Program-made: the position numbers and the translations under genes
Origin: Verrucomicrobiota bacterium
Lineage (GTDB): Bacteria; Verrucomicrobiota; Verrucomicrobiia; Limisphaerales; UBA1319
NCBI GenBank assembly: GCA_022711435.1
Contig: JAKLFB010000034.1
Location: 1-64,000 of the forward strand
Direction of reading: 5' to 3'
DNA: 64,000 nt
The notes under the pieces: model-generated
Databases searched by the model: none
What the model was told of the DNA's origin: nothing
What the model saw: only the letters and a program-made list of their open reading frames with translations
Shown here: one piece after another, positions 36,042 through 45,023 of the stretch
How the letters are laid out: every line of letters begins with the position of its first letter
Numbering within the stretch: the first letter of the stretch is position 1

Positions 36042-36266
36042 AACATCACCTTGAGCATCGATGACGAGCTGTATGACCGCTCGCGGATCCTGGCCGCCCA
36101 GCGCAGGACCACTCTGTCGGGCATGGTCCGCGAGTATTTGCGCGGCCTGTCGGACGCCGAAGAACGCCGGGCCCAGGCCCGCCGCGAGATCCAGGACATG
36201 ATCGGCCGCTTCGGCGGCAAAATCGGCCGAATCCCTCCCCGGGAGGAGCGTCATGCCCGCCGCTGA
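36036..36266 (+). CDS. Ribbon-helix-helix type antitoxin (VapB-like, DUF6364-type)
   Basis: 76 residues from GTG 36036: MKNITLSIDDELYDRSRILA then TTLSGMVREYLRGL, the standard ribbon-helix-helix layout of PIN-partner antitoxins. The tail (FGGKIGRIPPREERHARR) is basic. It overlaps the PIN gene by 14 bases. A longer start at 35979 exists but lacks family support. Confidence 0.85.
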   Translation: MKNITLSIDDELYDRSRILAAQRRTTLSGMVREYLRGLSDAEERRAQARREIQDMIGRFGGKIGRIPPREERHARR

Positions 36267-36678
36267 CGTGCTGCTGGACAGCAACGTCCTCCTCTATGCG
36301 CTGTCCGATGCGCCGGCCGAGCGAGCCCGGCGGGATCGGGCCGCGGATTTAATTGCCACCGAGGACTTCGGCACATCGTACCAAGTGCTGATGGAAACCT
36401 GGGTGGTCGCCACGCGCAAGATGGAGCGCCCCGTCCCTGCCATCAAGGTGTCGGCTTTTCTGGAACGGATTCTGATTTTCCCGTGCGTGCCCGGCACCGA
36501 CGGCCTGTATCGGCAGGCCTTTCGGCTGGCTGACCGCTACCGAATTCACCCGTACGATGCCGCCATCCTGGCCGCCGCCCATGAGCTGGGCGCTCGGCGC
36601 GTGCTCTCGCAGGATTTCAACGATGGGCAGGACTATGGCGGCGTGACGGTTGTGAATCCGTTCCGCGGATTGGATTGA
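36253..36678 (+). CDS. PIN-domain toxin (VapC-like)
   Basis: 141 residues: DVLLDSNVLLYALSD (first PIN Asp), SYQVLMETW (Glu), HPYDAAILAAA (Asp) and VLSQDFNDGQDY (late Asp) give the full acidic set of the PIN RNase family. It is paired with the overlapping antitoxin upstream. This is a second, unrelated toxin-antitoxin pair in the window, sited beside a tRNA gene and a broken fucosidase. Confidence 0.9.
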   Translation: MPAADVLLDSNVLLYALSDAPAERARRDRAADLIATEDFGTSYQVLMETWVVATRKMERPVPAIKVSAFLERILIFPCVPGTDGLYRQAFRLADRYRIHPYDAAILAAAHELGARRVLSQDFNDGQDYGGVTVVNPFRGLD

Positions 36679-36691
36679 ACGGCGCGGCTTT

Positions 36692-37792
36692 TCAAACGAC
36701 CGGCGCCTGCCAGTCCATGCCGTGGGCCTCGGCCACGGCGCGGCAGGTGAGCTGGCCGTTCATGACATTGATGCTGCTGCGGACGGCGGGCTGGCGCTGG
36801 CAGGCTTCGGCCAGGCCATGATCGGCCAGCGTCTCGATATAGCGGCAGGTCGCGTGGGTCAGACCGAGCGTCGCCGTGCGCGCGTAGGCGGCCGGCATGT
36901 TCGTCACGCAGTAGTGGATCACGCCTTCCTCGACATAGACCGGCTGATCCAGGGTCGTCGGCCGGGATGTCTCGGCGCACCCGCCCTGGTCGATCGCGAT
37001 GTCCACCAGCACGCTCCCCGGCCGCATCCGGCGCAGCATCTCGCGCCGGATGAGCTTGGGGGCCCGGGCGCCGGGCACGAGCACCGCCCCCACCAGCAGA
37101 TCCACCTGGGGCAGGAGCTCGAGCAGGTGGATCTCGTCCGAGTAAAGCGTGTGCGCCGTGTGCAGGGTGATGTCCAGAAACCGCATCCGGTCCAGGTCGA
37201 CCTCGAGGATGATCACGTCGGCTCCGAGGCCGGTCGCGGTCTGGGCGGCGTTCACACCCGAGACCCCGCCGCCAAGCACGACGACCCGGCCCGGCAGCAC
37301 CCCGGGCACCCCTCCCAGCAGCACTCCGCTGCCCCCGAAATGCTTCGCCAGAAAATTGGCGCCCACCACGATCGACATCCGGCCGGCAATCTCGCTCATG
37401 GGCTCGAGCAGCGGAAGACGCCGGTTCACCTCGAGCGTCTCGTAGGCCAGCGCCGTCACGCCCGATCGCATCAGCCCCTCCGTCAGCTGCCGGTCCGCCG
37501 CCAGATGCAAATAGGCGAACAACAGCTGATCCCGATGCAGGAGCGCCTGCTCTTCCGGCAGCGGCTCCTTGACCTTGACCACTAGATCCGCCTCCTGAAA
37601 CACCGCCTTGTGCTCCCCCACCAGACGCGCCCCGGCCTGCTCGTAGTCCGCGTCCGGATATCCCGCGCCGAGGCCGGCGCCCCGCTCGACCACCACGCAG
37701 TGGCCCCGCCGGACCAGTTGGTACACCGCCGATGGCACCAGGGCGACTCGGCTCTCCTGAGCCTTGATTTCCTTGGGAACGCCGATGATCAT
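36692..37792 (-). CDS. ald: Alanine dehydrogenase
   Basis: 366 residues, normal length. The start MIIGVPKEIKAQESRVALVPSA holds the substrate-binding Arg. The NAD fold is VVVLGGGVSGVNAAQTATGLGA, and DIAIDQGGCAETSRPTT is a strongly conserved family block. It reversibly deaminates alanine to pyruvate and ammonia in the cytoplasm. A promoter lies 6 bases upstream of the ATG. It converges on the PIN toxin gene, 13 bases away. Confidence 0.96.
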   Translation of the reverse strand: MIIGVPKEIKAQESRVALVPSAVYQLVRRGHCVVVERGAGLGAGYPDADYEQAGARLVGEHKAVFQEADLVVKVKEPLPEEQALLHRDQLLFAYLHLAADRQLTEGLMRSGVTALAYETLEVNRRLPLLEPMSEIAGRMSIVVGANFLAKHFGGSGVLLGGVPGVLPGRVVVLGGGVSGVNAAQTATGLGADVIILEVDLDRMRFLDITLHTAHTLYSDEIHLLELLPQVDLLVGAVLVPGARAPKLIRREMLRRMRPGSVLVDIAIDQGGCAETSRPTTLDQPVYVEEGVIHYCVTNMPAAYARTATLGLTHATCRYIETLADHGLAEACQRQPAVRSSINVMNGQLTCRAVAEAHGMDWQAPVV

Positions 37793-37798
37793 GCCCCC

Positions 37799-37826
37799 AT
37801 ACTACCAAAACCTCCGCCCGTGGCAA
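37799..37826 (-). promoter_or_regulatory. Promoter of ald, leaderless
   Basis: On the minus strand: TTGCCA (37826-37821), a 16-base spacer and TAGTAT (37804-37799), then 6 bases to the ATG at 37792. Confidence 0.55.
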
Positions 37827-37982
37827 TCGCGCGACTGCGCTCGCCGGACGGAAATCCTTGAGCGGGCCCTGCGATTTCGCCAAGGTAATGGCCTGTGCAA
37901 GGACAAACCGCGAGTCATTTGGCATGAACCCTGAGCACATCACAGGCATCCGCGCCATCGGGCCCTTCGCCCCGGAGCGCCG

Positions 37983-38702
37983 ATGATCGGCACCGCGCTC
38001 AACGTCGCGGCCATCGTGGCGGGAGGCCTGCTCGGCCTCGGCGTGGCACGCCAGCTGTCTCATGCCCGGCAGGTCCTGCTCCAGCGCGCTCTGGGCGCCT
38101 TCACGGTCTATGTGGGCCTGAGCATGGTGTGGGCCGGCTTGAACGGCCGGCCGCTTCAGATCCTCCGCCAGGTCCTGATCCTGCTGGCGGCAATGACTCT
38201 CGGGCGCTGGATCGGGCGAGGGCTCGGCCTGCAAAAACGTCTAAACCGAGCCGGCGCCTGGGCCCGCAGCCGGTTCCAGCAGGCGCAGCAGTCCCCCGGC
38301 CAGCCCGTCCCGGACGGGTTCCTCGCCTGCACGCTCCTGTTTTGCGTCGGGCCCCTGGCCATACTGGGATCGCTGCAGGAAGGGCTGCTCGGCTCGTATC
38401 GGACACTGGCCATCAAAGCGGCCATGGACGGTCTCGCCACGGTCGTCTTCGCGCGGACATTCGGATGGACGGTAATCCTGTCAGCGGTCCCGGTGCTGGC
38501 ATACCAGGGAACCCTCACCTTGCTGGCGCGTTTTCTGGCCCCCTTCTTGTACGACTGGGCGCTGCTGGATTCGATCAGCGCCACCGGCGGCATCGTGATC
38601 TGCTGTGTCGGGCTGGTGGTGCTCGAACTGCTCCGGGTGGATCTGTCGGATTATCTCCCCAGCCTGGTGGTGGCGCCGGTGATCACCTGGATGTTCCGCT
38701 GA
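37983..38702 (+). CDS. DUF554 family membrane protein
   Basis: 239 residues with about six hydrophobic helices. The start MIGTALNVAAIVAGGLLGL and the LLQRALGAFTVYVGLSMVW, LLFCVGPLAILGSLQEGL and SATGGIVICCVGLVVLELL segments match the DUF554 (YdfK/YqgA) family, sometimes proposed as transporters. Function is unknown. A 20-codon ORF (MNPEHITGIR...) starting at 37924 ends in an ATGA overlap with this start; its translation is unproven. Confidence 0.88.
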   Translation: MIGTALNVAAIVAGGLLGLGVARQLSHARQVLLQRALGAFTVYVGLSMVWAGLNGRPLQILRQVLILLAAMTLGRWIGRGLGLQKRLNRAGAWARSRFQQAQQSPGQPVPDGFLACTLLFCVGPLAILGSLQEGLLGSYRTLAIKAAMDGLATVVFARTFGWTVILSAVPVLAYQGTLTLLARFLAPFLYDWALLDSISATGGIVICCVGLVVLELLRVDLSDYLPSLVVAPVITWMFR

Positions 38703-38713
38703 CCCGGCATCGA

Positions 38714-40099
38714 TCACCGCCGCCGGGCCGCGCCCGCATCGACCAATACCCGGTCAACCCCTTTCATCACGCGCTCCTCGACATCTGGCTGGAACGGCCC
38801 CGGCTGGCCGTAATAGATCATGCTCTCCACGGCTTCATAGCCGCCTTCGCGCAAGATCCGTTGCGAGGGGATATATCCCATGACATCGTGCGAATACCCG
38901 GCCACGACCATGTTTTCTCGCGGGTAGGACCGCTTGATCCGCAACGCGTAATCGACCACCACCTCGCCCCCCAGCGCCACCAGGGTAAAGTCGCGTCCCA
39001 GCCGAACAGCCTGGATGGGATACGCGATTTCCCGGGCGGGCGCGCCCTGGTCATAGGCGGCCAGCATGAGCGCAGCCCGGCGCTGGGCAAACACCGAACC
39101 CGTCTGGCGTTCCTGCTCGAATTGCGCCCGGTCATGGGGGGCAAACGCGAGAGGGCAGGTCGTGTGGGCGGCGCGGATCGGACCCCGCACGGGCTGCATG
39201 GGGTTCTCGATCACCCGGCGCACTTCCGCGGCCAGCGCCTGGCCATGCTTCTCGACCAGCTCGATCGTGCCTCGCGGCTGCGCATTCTGGTCCGCGCCGC
39301 ACAAGATGAAGAAGAGCGCGGTGGCATTCGGGATGTTCTGTTCGATCTCCCGCTGGGCAACGCCGGCGTAATCCCCATGCACTCGGTAGGAAGTGGCGAC
39401 CAGGGTCGTGTTGTGGCAGGCGTATCCGAACAGCACGGCGCGCACGGCCCCGCCGGGCGACGCCACGCGCAGCACCGGGACGTCATGATCGAATGGACCG
39501 CTTGGATTGAGCCCGTTTCGAATGCCATTGGTGACGAACTGGCGGCGATTCATGGCGAAGGTGGCCCAGCCGTGGCCGGCGTCCAGCCTCGCAGGCGCCA
39601 GATCGCGCAAAGCGGCCCCGACCACCTGCACCAGCCGCTCCCTCAATTCATTCGCATACTCCTCGGCGCGGCGCTGGTCCTCGGGGCCCCAGTCGAACAT
39701 GACCGACAAGTTGGGGTGCACGGCCGGGCCGCTATGGGTGTGGGTCGAGTTCAGCACCAGCCGGGCGCGTTCGATCCCGAACTCGCGTTGGACCCGGGCG
39801 GCCACTTCGTCCGATAGCGCCCCGGGCAATCCGATCAGATCCGTGCTGACGAACACGGCCCGCCGGCCCTGGCGATCCTCGAGCGCAAGCGCCTTGGCCC
39901 ACAGCGGCATCGCCACCTCAACCGCGGGATGGTTCCGCGCGGCGAACCCCGACAGCCAGCAAGGCAGGTCCGGCGTGATAGGCACTCGGGCGACGCCGGC
40001 CTTGTATTCCACGGCTCCGGCGCCGATCGCCAGGACAAGCGCCCACCCGGCCGCGATGAACCCCGCCCATCGGGGCGGAAACATGCGATGCAGTTTCAT
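38714..40099 (-). CDS. Neutral/alkaline ceramidase-like secreted protein
   Basis: 461 residues from ATG 40099, with a signal peptide (AAGWALVLAIGAGAVEY). The N-terminal domain matches the neutral ceramidase family: AGVARVPITPDLPCWLSGFA, LNSTHTHSGP (zinc His residues), and YACHNTTLV. In true ceramidases the nucleophile Ser lies in a GDVSPN-type loop; here the matching loop reads CGADQNAQPRG without that Ser, so ceramide hydrolysis is doubtful. A similar change is common in PVC homologs (general knowledge). It is downstream of a small secreted protein gene in the same orientation, 19 bases apart. Confidence 0.85.
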   Translation of the reverse strand: MKLHRMFPPRWAGFIAAGWALVLAIGAGAVEYKAGVARVPITPDLPCWLSGFAARNHPAVEVAMPLWAKALALEDRQGRRAVFVSTDLIGLPGALSDEVAARVQREFGIERARLVLNSTHTHSGPAVHPNLSVMFDWGPEDQRRAEEYANELRERLVQVVGAALRDLAPARLDAGHGWATFAMNRRQFVTNGIRNGLNPSGPFDHDVPVLRVASPGGAVRAVLFGYACHNTTLVATSYRVHGDYAGVAQREIEQNIPNATALFFILCGADQNAQPRGTIELVEKHGQALAAEVRRVIENPMQPVRGPIRAAHTTCPLAFAPHDRAQFEQERQTGSVFAQRRAALMLAAYDQGAPAREIAYPIQAVRLGRDFTLVALGGEVVVDYALRIKRSYPRENMVVAGYSHDVMGYIPSQRILREGGYEAVESMIYYGQPGPFQPDVEERVMKGVDRVLVDAGAARRR

Positions 40100-40118
40100 G
40101 GTCGATTCATGGATGCCG

Positions 40119-40835
40119 CTATTTCTCGTCCGGAACAGCTCGGACGGCAAGGTCATCGAACTGGATGGGGGTGCCGGCGAATGGAAAGCCCCAGATCGAC
40201 GCCCGGCCCGCAGGCGGCTGGACGGACGTCATGTGCCGGATCATCCAATCGGCAGGCTCGGGCTGGCCGGTGGTCCAGGCCTTGCCCTCGACGCGCCACT
40301 GGCCGTCGAGCGCGCGGACCCGGAGCCGGAACTGCATCCACTGGCTCGACTGCCAGGTGAAAGGCGCTTGCGCCAGGAGCCGATTGTCCCGGAACAGCTC
40401 GAGCGCTCGCCGGGCCGGGCTGGCCTGCAGCCGGAACCCGCCCACTCCGTTGAGACCCACACCGAAAGCCGGCATCCGACGCCCTTGGCGGGTGCCGCGG
40501 ATCCGCGCCGAAACCTCCAGCCCGGCCGATTCCGCGGGCCCGAACAGCACCCCGTAGCTCTCGAGTGGATTACCGGGCAGCTCGAGCACCTTGTTCGCGC
40601 CGTCCAACCGGACGGCAAAGGCGCCGTCGACCACCAGCATGCCCTCCGGCAGCTTGCCCGGCTCGGCGGCTTCGAAATCGGCGGACCATTGAACAGCCCC
40701 GCCCGGGGCCGCTCCGGCAAGGGGGCACGCTGCCAACAGCACAACCGCCAGCAGCAAGCCCGCCCCGCCCCGCGCCATCCGCCAATCGTTCCCCCACAGC
40801 CTTCCAGACCGCTGAACCGATGGATCCGTTTTCAT
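40119..40835 (-). CDS. Secreted concanavalin-like (DUF1080-related?) protein
   Basis: 238 residues with a leader (GAGLLLAVVLLAACPLAGAA; LLAAC could be a lipobox). The body is beta-rich (VQWSADFEAAEPGKLPEGM, SQWMQFRLRVRALDGQWRVEGKAW, GTPIQFDDLAVRAV), in the style of LamG/jelly-roll domains that measure 'FRLRV' strands as DUF1080 does. No specific family is assigned. It probably forms an operon with the ceramidase-like gene. Confidence 0.75.
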   Translation of the reverse strand: MKTDPSVQRSGRLWGNDWRMARGGAGLLLAVVLLAACPLAGAAPGGAVQWSADFEAAEPGKLPEGMLVVDGAFAVRLDGANKVLELPGNPLESYGVLFGPAESAGLEVSARIRGTRQGRRMPAFGVGLNGVGGFRLQASPARRALELFRDNRLLAQAPFTWQSSQWMQFRLRVRALDGQWRVEGKAWTTGQPEPADWMIRHMTSVQPPAGRASIWGFPFAGTPIQFDDLAVRAVPDEK

Positions 40836-40912
40836 CGCGCGCTTTCATGGTTGCGCATCGCGGGCCGTTTGGTCAAGATGACATCGGTAACCAAGCCAAC
40901 CCATCGACGATT

Positions 40913-42244
40913 ATGAGCGAACTTTGGTGCGATCAGGGACAGGGTTTCCACCCCGCCAGCACGTCCGATTACCTGCCGGTCCCGCAGTTGCGGGATCTGC
41001 AGCTGCGGCGGCTCAAGAGCGTGGTGCGCCGGGCCTATGATCACGTGGCCCTGTTCCGGCAGCGAATGGATGAGAAGAACCTGACGCCGAACTCCTTGCG
41101 ATCCCTCGAGGATCTCCGGCGGCTGCCGTTCACCCAAAAGAGCGATCTGCGCGACACCTACCCCTTCGGCATGTTCGCCAGCCCGATGCAGGAGGTGGTT
41201 CGGGTCCATGCTTCGAGCGGAACCACGGGCAAGCCGATCGTCGTGGCCTACACCCGCGAGGATGTTGCGGTCTGGACCTCCGTCATGGTCCGCAGCTTCG
41301 CCGCCTGCGGGCTGCACCAGGGCGACATCATCCAGAACGCCTACGGCTACGGGCTGTTCACGGGCGGGCTGGGCGCCCATTACGGCGCCGAGAGCCTCGG
41401 CGCCACGGTGATCCCCATCTCCGGCGGCAACACCCAGCGCCAGATCATGGTCTTGAAAGATTTCGGCGTCACCGCCATCTGCTGCACCCCGAGCTATTTT
41501 CTGCACCTGCTCGACCAGTGCCAGGCCCTGGGAGTCAACATCCGGGAGCTCCCGCTGCGCGCAGGCGTGTTCGGCGCCGAGCCCTGGACCGAGGCGATGC
41601 GGCTCCGGATCGAGGCCGAGAGCAACATCGAGGCGTTCGATATCTACGGCCTGTCCGAGATCATCGGCCCCGGCGTGGCCATCGAATGCGGCCACCACAC
41701 CGGCCTCCACATGTTCGAAGATCATTTCTATCCGGAGATCATCGACCTCGAAACCGATCAGCCGGTGCCCGATGGCATGGAGGGCGAGCTGGTTCTCACC
41801 ACGCTCACCAAGCGCGGGATGCCCATGATCCGGTACCGCACGCACGACATCAGCGCCATCATCCCCGAAGAATGCCCCTGCGGCCGGACCATCCGCCGGA
41901 TCGAGCGGATCGCCCGCCGCAGCGACGACATGCTCATCATCCGCGGCGTGAACATGTTCCCCTCCCAGATCGAGGCGGCCCTCCTGGCCATCGAAGGCAC
42001 CTTGCCTCATTACCAGATCATCCTCTCACGCGAGCAAGGCCTCGACCAGGTCGAGGTCCAGGTCGAAGTCACCCCCGAGCTCTTCAGCGACCGCGTCAGC
42101 GCGCTCGAGGATCTCCAGACGCGGCTGGCCCGCGGAATCGAAAACTCGATCGGCCTCCGCGTCGCGGTCCGCCTCGTCGAGCCCCATACGATCCAGCGCA
42201 GCGAGGGCAAGGCCAAACGCGTCATCGATCGGCGCACCCTGTAA
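40913..42244 (+). CDS. paaK: Phenylacetate-CoA ligase
   Basis: 443 residues from ATG 40913 (MSELWCDQGQGF), normal length. The ATP-binding P-loop is VHASSGTTGKPIVVAYT. Other adenylate-forming motifs are FDIYGLSEIIGPGVA, RYRTHDI and MLIIRGVNMFPSQIE. It activates phenylacetate or another aryl acid to its CoA thioester. No paa oxygenase genes are adjacent; the downstream ACT-domain gene is the usual partner where aromatic amino acids are fermented via aryl-acetates, so that role is favoured. Confidence 0.93.
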   Translation: MSELWCDQGQGFHPASTSDYLPVPQLRDLQLRRLKSVVRRAYDHVALFRQRMDEKNLTPNSLRSLEDLRRLPFTQKSDLRDTYPFGMFASPMQEVVRVHASSGTTGKPIVVAYTREDVAVWTSVMVRSFAACGLHQGDIIQNAYGYGLFTGGLGAHYGAESLGATVIPISGGNTQRQIMVLKDFGVTAICCTPSYFLHLLDQCQALGVNIRELPLRAGVFGAEPWTEAMRLRIEAESNIEAFDIYGLSEIIGPGVAIECGHHTGLHMFEDHFYPEIIDLETDQPVPDGMEGELVLTTLTKRGMPMIRYRTHDISAIIPEECPCGRTIRRIERIARRSDDMLIIRGVNMFPSQIEAALLAIEGTLPHYQIILSREQGLDQVEVQVEVTPELFSDRVSALEDLQTRLARGIENSIGLRVAVRLVEPHTIQRSEGKAKRVIDRRTL

Positions 42245-42266
42245 CTCTCCCATCCAGCTCCTCCCC

Positions 42267-42707
42267 ATGAAAATTCATCAGCTCTCCCTGTTCCTCGAAA
42301 ACAAACCCGGGGCCATGAGCGCCCCCTGCCGCCTGCTCGCCCAGGCCGGCCTGAACATCATCACTCTCTCGCTGGCTGACACCGAAAAGTTCGGGATCCT
42401 GAGGCTGATTCTTCGGGATTGGGAGAAGGCCCGCCAGATCCTCGAAAAGGGAGGATGCGTCGTCAAGGTCACCGAGGTGGTCGCGATCGAGGTGCCAGAC
42501 CGCCCGGGCGGCCTGCTCGAGATCCTCGACGGCGTCGAGAAGGCTGGCGTCAACGTGGAGTACATGTACGCCTTCTCCCTCCGCCAATCGCATAAGGCCT
42601 TGCTGGTGTTCCGGTTCGATCACCCGGACGCCGCAATCGAGGCCCTCCTCCAGAACGGTGTCACTGTCCTCGATAGCCTGGCCGCGTTCGGCCGGTCCGA
42701 GGAGTAA
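42267..42707 (+). CDS. Tandem ACT-domain protein
   Basis: 146 residues made of two ACT domains: LSLFLENKPGAMSAPCRLLAQAGLN (about 5-30) and VVAIEVPDRPGGLLEILDGVEKAG (about 72-95). Such proteins bind amino acids. Genes of this type very often follow paaK-like ligases, as here (22 bases), and probably regulate aryl-acid or aromatic amino acid catabolism. Confidence 0.88.
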   Translation: MKIHQLSLFLENKPGAMSAPCRLLAQAGLNIITLSLADTEKFGILRLILRDWEKARQILEKGGCVVKVTEVVAIEVPDRPGGLLEILDGVEKAGVNVEYMYAFSLRQSHKALLVFRFDHPDAAIEALLQNGVTVLDSLAAFGRSEE

Positions 42708-42807
42708 TCCTGTGCCTGCAAAGGCACACTGTTCAAGCGCCCGATTCGGATGTTAGCTCAGGATTGGCGAGCCAGATGGCGTGTTGCAGGCCCTCTGGAG
42801 CCGATGG

Positions 42808-42837
42808 TTGACAGCGAGCGGGTGTTCCCGTTAATGT
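42808..42837 (+). promoter_or_regulatory. Promoter of the prepilin gene
   Basis: TTGACA (42808-42813), an 18-base spacer and TAATGT (42832-42837; TTAATG gives 17). The start codon at 42867 leaves a leader of about 23-25 bases. Confidence 0.55.
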
Positions 42838-42866
42838 GCGTCAAGCCTGAAGATGTTACATTGCAT

Positions 42867-43658
42867 ATGAAGTCGTTATTGATGCGGAATCGTCGTGTGG
42901 CCGGGCGCGGTTTCACACTGATCGAGTTGCTGGTGGTCATCGCCATCATCGCCATCCTGGCCGGCATGCTCCTCCCGGCCCTGGCGAAGGCCAAGGAGAA
43001 AAGCCAGCGCACCTACTGCGTCAGTAACAACAAGCAGCTGGCGTTGTCCATGATGATGTACGCCAACGATAATAACGACCAGATGACGTATCCCAACTGG
43101 GGCAACACCTACCGCGGCTGGCTCTACAACCCCGTCGGCGGAGCGCCGCCGGACATCACCTCGATCCTCTACCGCAACAACATCAATGCCGCTTATGAGG
43201 GTGGCCAATACTGGACCTACATCAAGAACATGAAGGTCTATCTCTGCCCCCTGGACAAGACCAATGCCGCCGTCAACAAGTACTGGGTCGGCCGCGCCAA
43301 CAAGCTCTCGACCTACATCATGAACGGCGCCGTCTGCGGGTATGGCAATATCCAGGATCAGCGGCCAAACAGCTACAAGGTCACGATGTTCAAGCCCACC
43401 GCCTATATGCAGTGGGAGCCCGACGAAAAGAAGGTCAATCCCAACACCGGAGCTGTCATTGGCTCCTTTGCCTACAACGATGCCAGCAGCTTCCCCGACC
43501 GCGGCGAGGGCGTCGGCAAATGGCACGTCAAAGGCGCCGTCATCACTGCCTTCGGCGGGCACGTCGATTTCATCAAGTTCGAGCGGTTCGAGGGGGAGCA
43601 GCTGGCGATGCCCGGTTTGCTCTGGTGCAACCCCGGCAAGTCCAACGGCGGCCAGTAG
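42867..43658 (+). CDS. Type II secretion/prepilin-like protein (N-terminal methylation motif)
   Basis: 263 residues from ATG 42867. The class III leader ends at RVAGRG, then FTLIELLVVIAIIAILAGML, the canonical prepilin N-terminus with the methylatable Phe and Glu5. The remainder (KSQRTYCVSNNKQLALSMMMYAND) is the DUF1559-like type abundant in PVC bacteria. The C-terminal H-x9-D-G motif appears as WHVKGAVITAFGGHVDF, a variant. Such proteins are thought to form pseudopili of type II secretion systems; no other T2SS gene is nearby. The lipoprotein gene follows. Confidence 0.92.
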   Translation: MKSLLMRNRRVAGRGFTLIELLVVIAIIAILAGMLLPALAKAKEKSQRTYCVSNNKQLALSMMMYANDNNDQMTYPNWGNTYRGWLYNPVGGAPPDITSILYRNNINAAYEGGQYWTYIKNMKVYLCPLDKTNAAVNKYWVGRANKLSTYIMNGAVCGYGNIQDQRPNSYKVTMFKPTAYMQWEPDEKKVNPNTGAVIGSFAYNDASSFPDRGEGVGKWHVKGAVITAFGGHVDFIKFERFEGEQLAMPGLLWCNPGKSNGGQ

Positions 43659-43734
43659 GCGCCTGGCCATCGCGGGTCGCCCCCCCCGTTTCCCGCGGCC
43701 CGCCAAGGCTCAATATCTCGTCCTGGAAAACCAT

Positions 43735-44100
43735 ATGAGGAACTGGATGCAATGGCTGGGGCTGGCTCTGGTCGCCCTGATCCCCCTGGTGGCCGGTTGC
43801 GGCAAGCAGCAGGCGAGCACCACCATCGGCAGCAAGGAAGACAAGGCCTTCGCAACCGCCCCCGCCGAGATCAAGTCAGCCTGGGACAAAGGGCGCGCCG
43901 CCATGGGATCGAACGATTTCATCGGCGCCACGCTGACCATGCAGAAGCTCCGGGCCCAGGCCGGACTGAGCGGCGACCAGCGCGCCGCGATCGACCAGGC
44001 CATGGTCGCCGTCAGCGACGCCATGTACGACGCCGCCAACCGCGGCGACGCCAAGGCGATCGAGGCCATCAATAAGCTCCGGGATCTCACCCGGCGCTAA
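43735..44100 (+). CDS. Small lipoprotein of unknown function
   Basis: 121 residues from ATG 43735. The leader MRNWMQWLGLALVALIPLVAGC ends in a clear lipobox (LVAGC). The mature part is helical and rich in Ala, Lys and Asp (KSAWDKGRAAMGSNDFIGAT), without a recognised domain. It follows the prepilin gene by 76 bases and may be expressed with it. Confidence 0.78.
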   Translation: MRNWMQWLGLALVALIPLVAGCGKQQASTTIGSKEDKAFATAPAEIKSAWDKGRAAMGSNDFIGATLTMQKLRAQAGLSGDQRAAIDQAMVAVSDAMYDAANRGDAKAIEAINKLRDLTRR

Positions 44101-44196
44101 TCCCCATCCCTGCCGGACAACCCGCTCGAACTGCGCGGGTCAAACGCTCCGCAGAGGTTCCGGCTTGTCCGCCTCTTGCCTACCGTCAGGACTCTT

Positions 44197-45009
44197 TCAC
44201 CTCTGCATCTCCTCGCTCGGGAGGTATTCCTTGACGGTGAAGATGAGCGCGCCCAGGCCCGCCAGAAACACCGGCGCCAGCGTCAGAACCAGCACGGCCA
44301 ACCATGTGTCCTCCGTCGTCCAATCGTGCAGCTCCGCCAGCGGCGGATGCCGGGCCAGCAGGGTCTGGAGGTGGTGCGAAAGCGAAAAGGAGTTGATGTT
44401 GGTCGGGATCCGCGCCACGCCCACCTCGACGATGAACCCATACAGGAGCCCCAGAACCAGATAGCGGGAATGGAGCAGGCCGAACAGGGCGCTCAGGGTG
44501 CCGTACGCCAGAACCGCCAGAACCTGCACGCCCAGCAGCAGGATGCTCATGGCGGCAGCGTCCGGCGCTCGATGCCAGAGCCCGACCGTGAGCAGGAACA
44601 GCCACTCGATCCCCAGCAGCATTTGGATCCAGGCCAGCTGACAGGCCAGCTTGGCCAGGTAAAATCGGGCGCGGCCCACGGGCCGGGTCAGGAGAAACGG
44701 CAGCGTGTGGCCCTGGAGATCGTCGCGCACCAGCCCGCCGCATCCGTACAGACAAAACAGCGGGACCAGCAGCAGCAGGTAGAAATCCGTCGTCCACCGA
44801 TAATAGGGCTCGAGCTGGTCCGCCCGAAACGTCAGGTGCGCCAGGATCGGCACCACCAGCAGGAAGGCCGCCGTGCGGGCCAGCGGCCGCAGCGTCAGCT
44901 GGCTTTTCCATGTCAGACGCCAGAGCCCGCCCAGCGCCCGCCGCCACGGCGTCGGGCGATCGCTGTCCGATGCTCGCTCCGCTGCAGGGTGGGAAGGGGA
45001 TTCGCTCAT
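44197..45009 (-). CDS. ABC transporter permease (ABC-2 type)
   Basis: 270 residues with about six membrane helices (TAAFLLVVPILAHLTF, FYLLLLVPLFCLYGC, WLFLLTVGLW, and others) and the ABC-2 motif LVRDDLQGHTLPFLLTRPVGRARFYLAKL. It is the last gene of a four-gene minus-strand operon with two ATPase/permease pairs, 14 bases after the second ATPase. The cargo is unknown. Confidence 0.85.
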   Translation of the reverse strand: MSESPSHPAAERASDSDRPTPWRRALGGLWRLTWKSQLTLRPLARTAAFLLVVPILAHLTFRADQLEPYYRWTTDFYLLLLVPLFCLYGCGGLVRDDLQGHTLPFLLTRPVGRARFYLAKLACQLAWIQMLLGIEWLFLLTVGLWHRAPDAAAMSILLLGVQVLAVLAYGTLSALFGLLHSRYLVLGLLYGFIVEVGVARIPTNINSFSLSHHLQTLLARHPPLAELHDWTTEDTWLAVLVLTLAPVFLAGLGALIFTVKEYLPSEEMQR

Positions 45010-45023
45010 GGATTGAATGGCGC

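Noticed and set aside
37924..37986. 20-codon ORF ending at the DUF554 start (ATGA)
   Set aside because: No ribosome binding site or promoter supports it; the overlap alone is weak evidence.
38714..40099. Calling the gene a true ceramidase
   Set aside because: The nucleophile loop lacks the required Ser.
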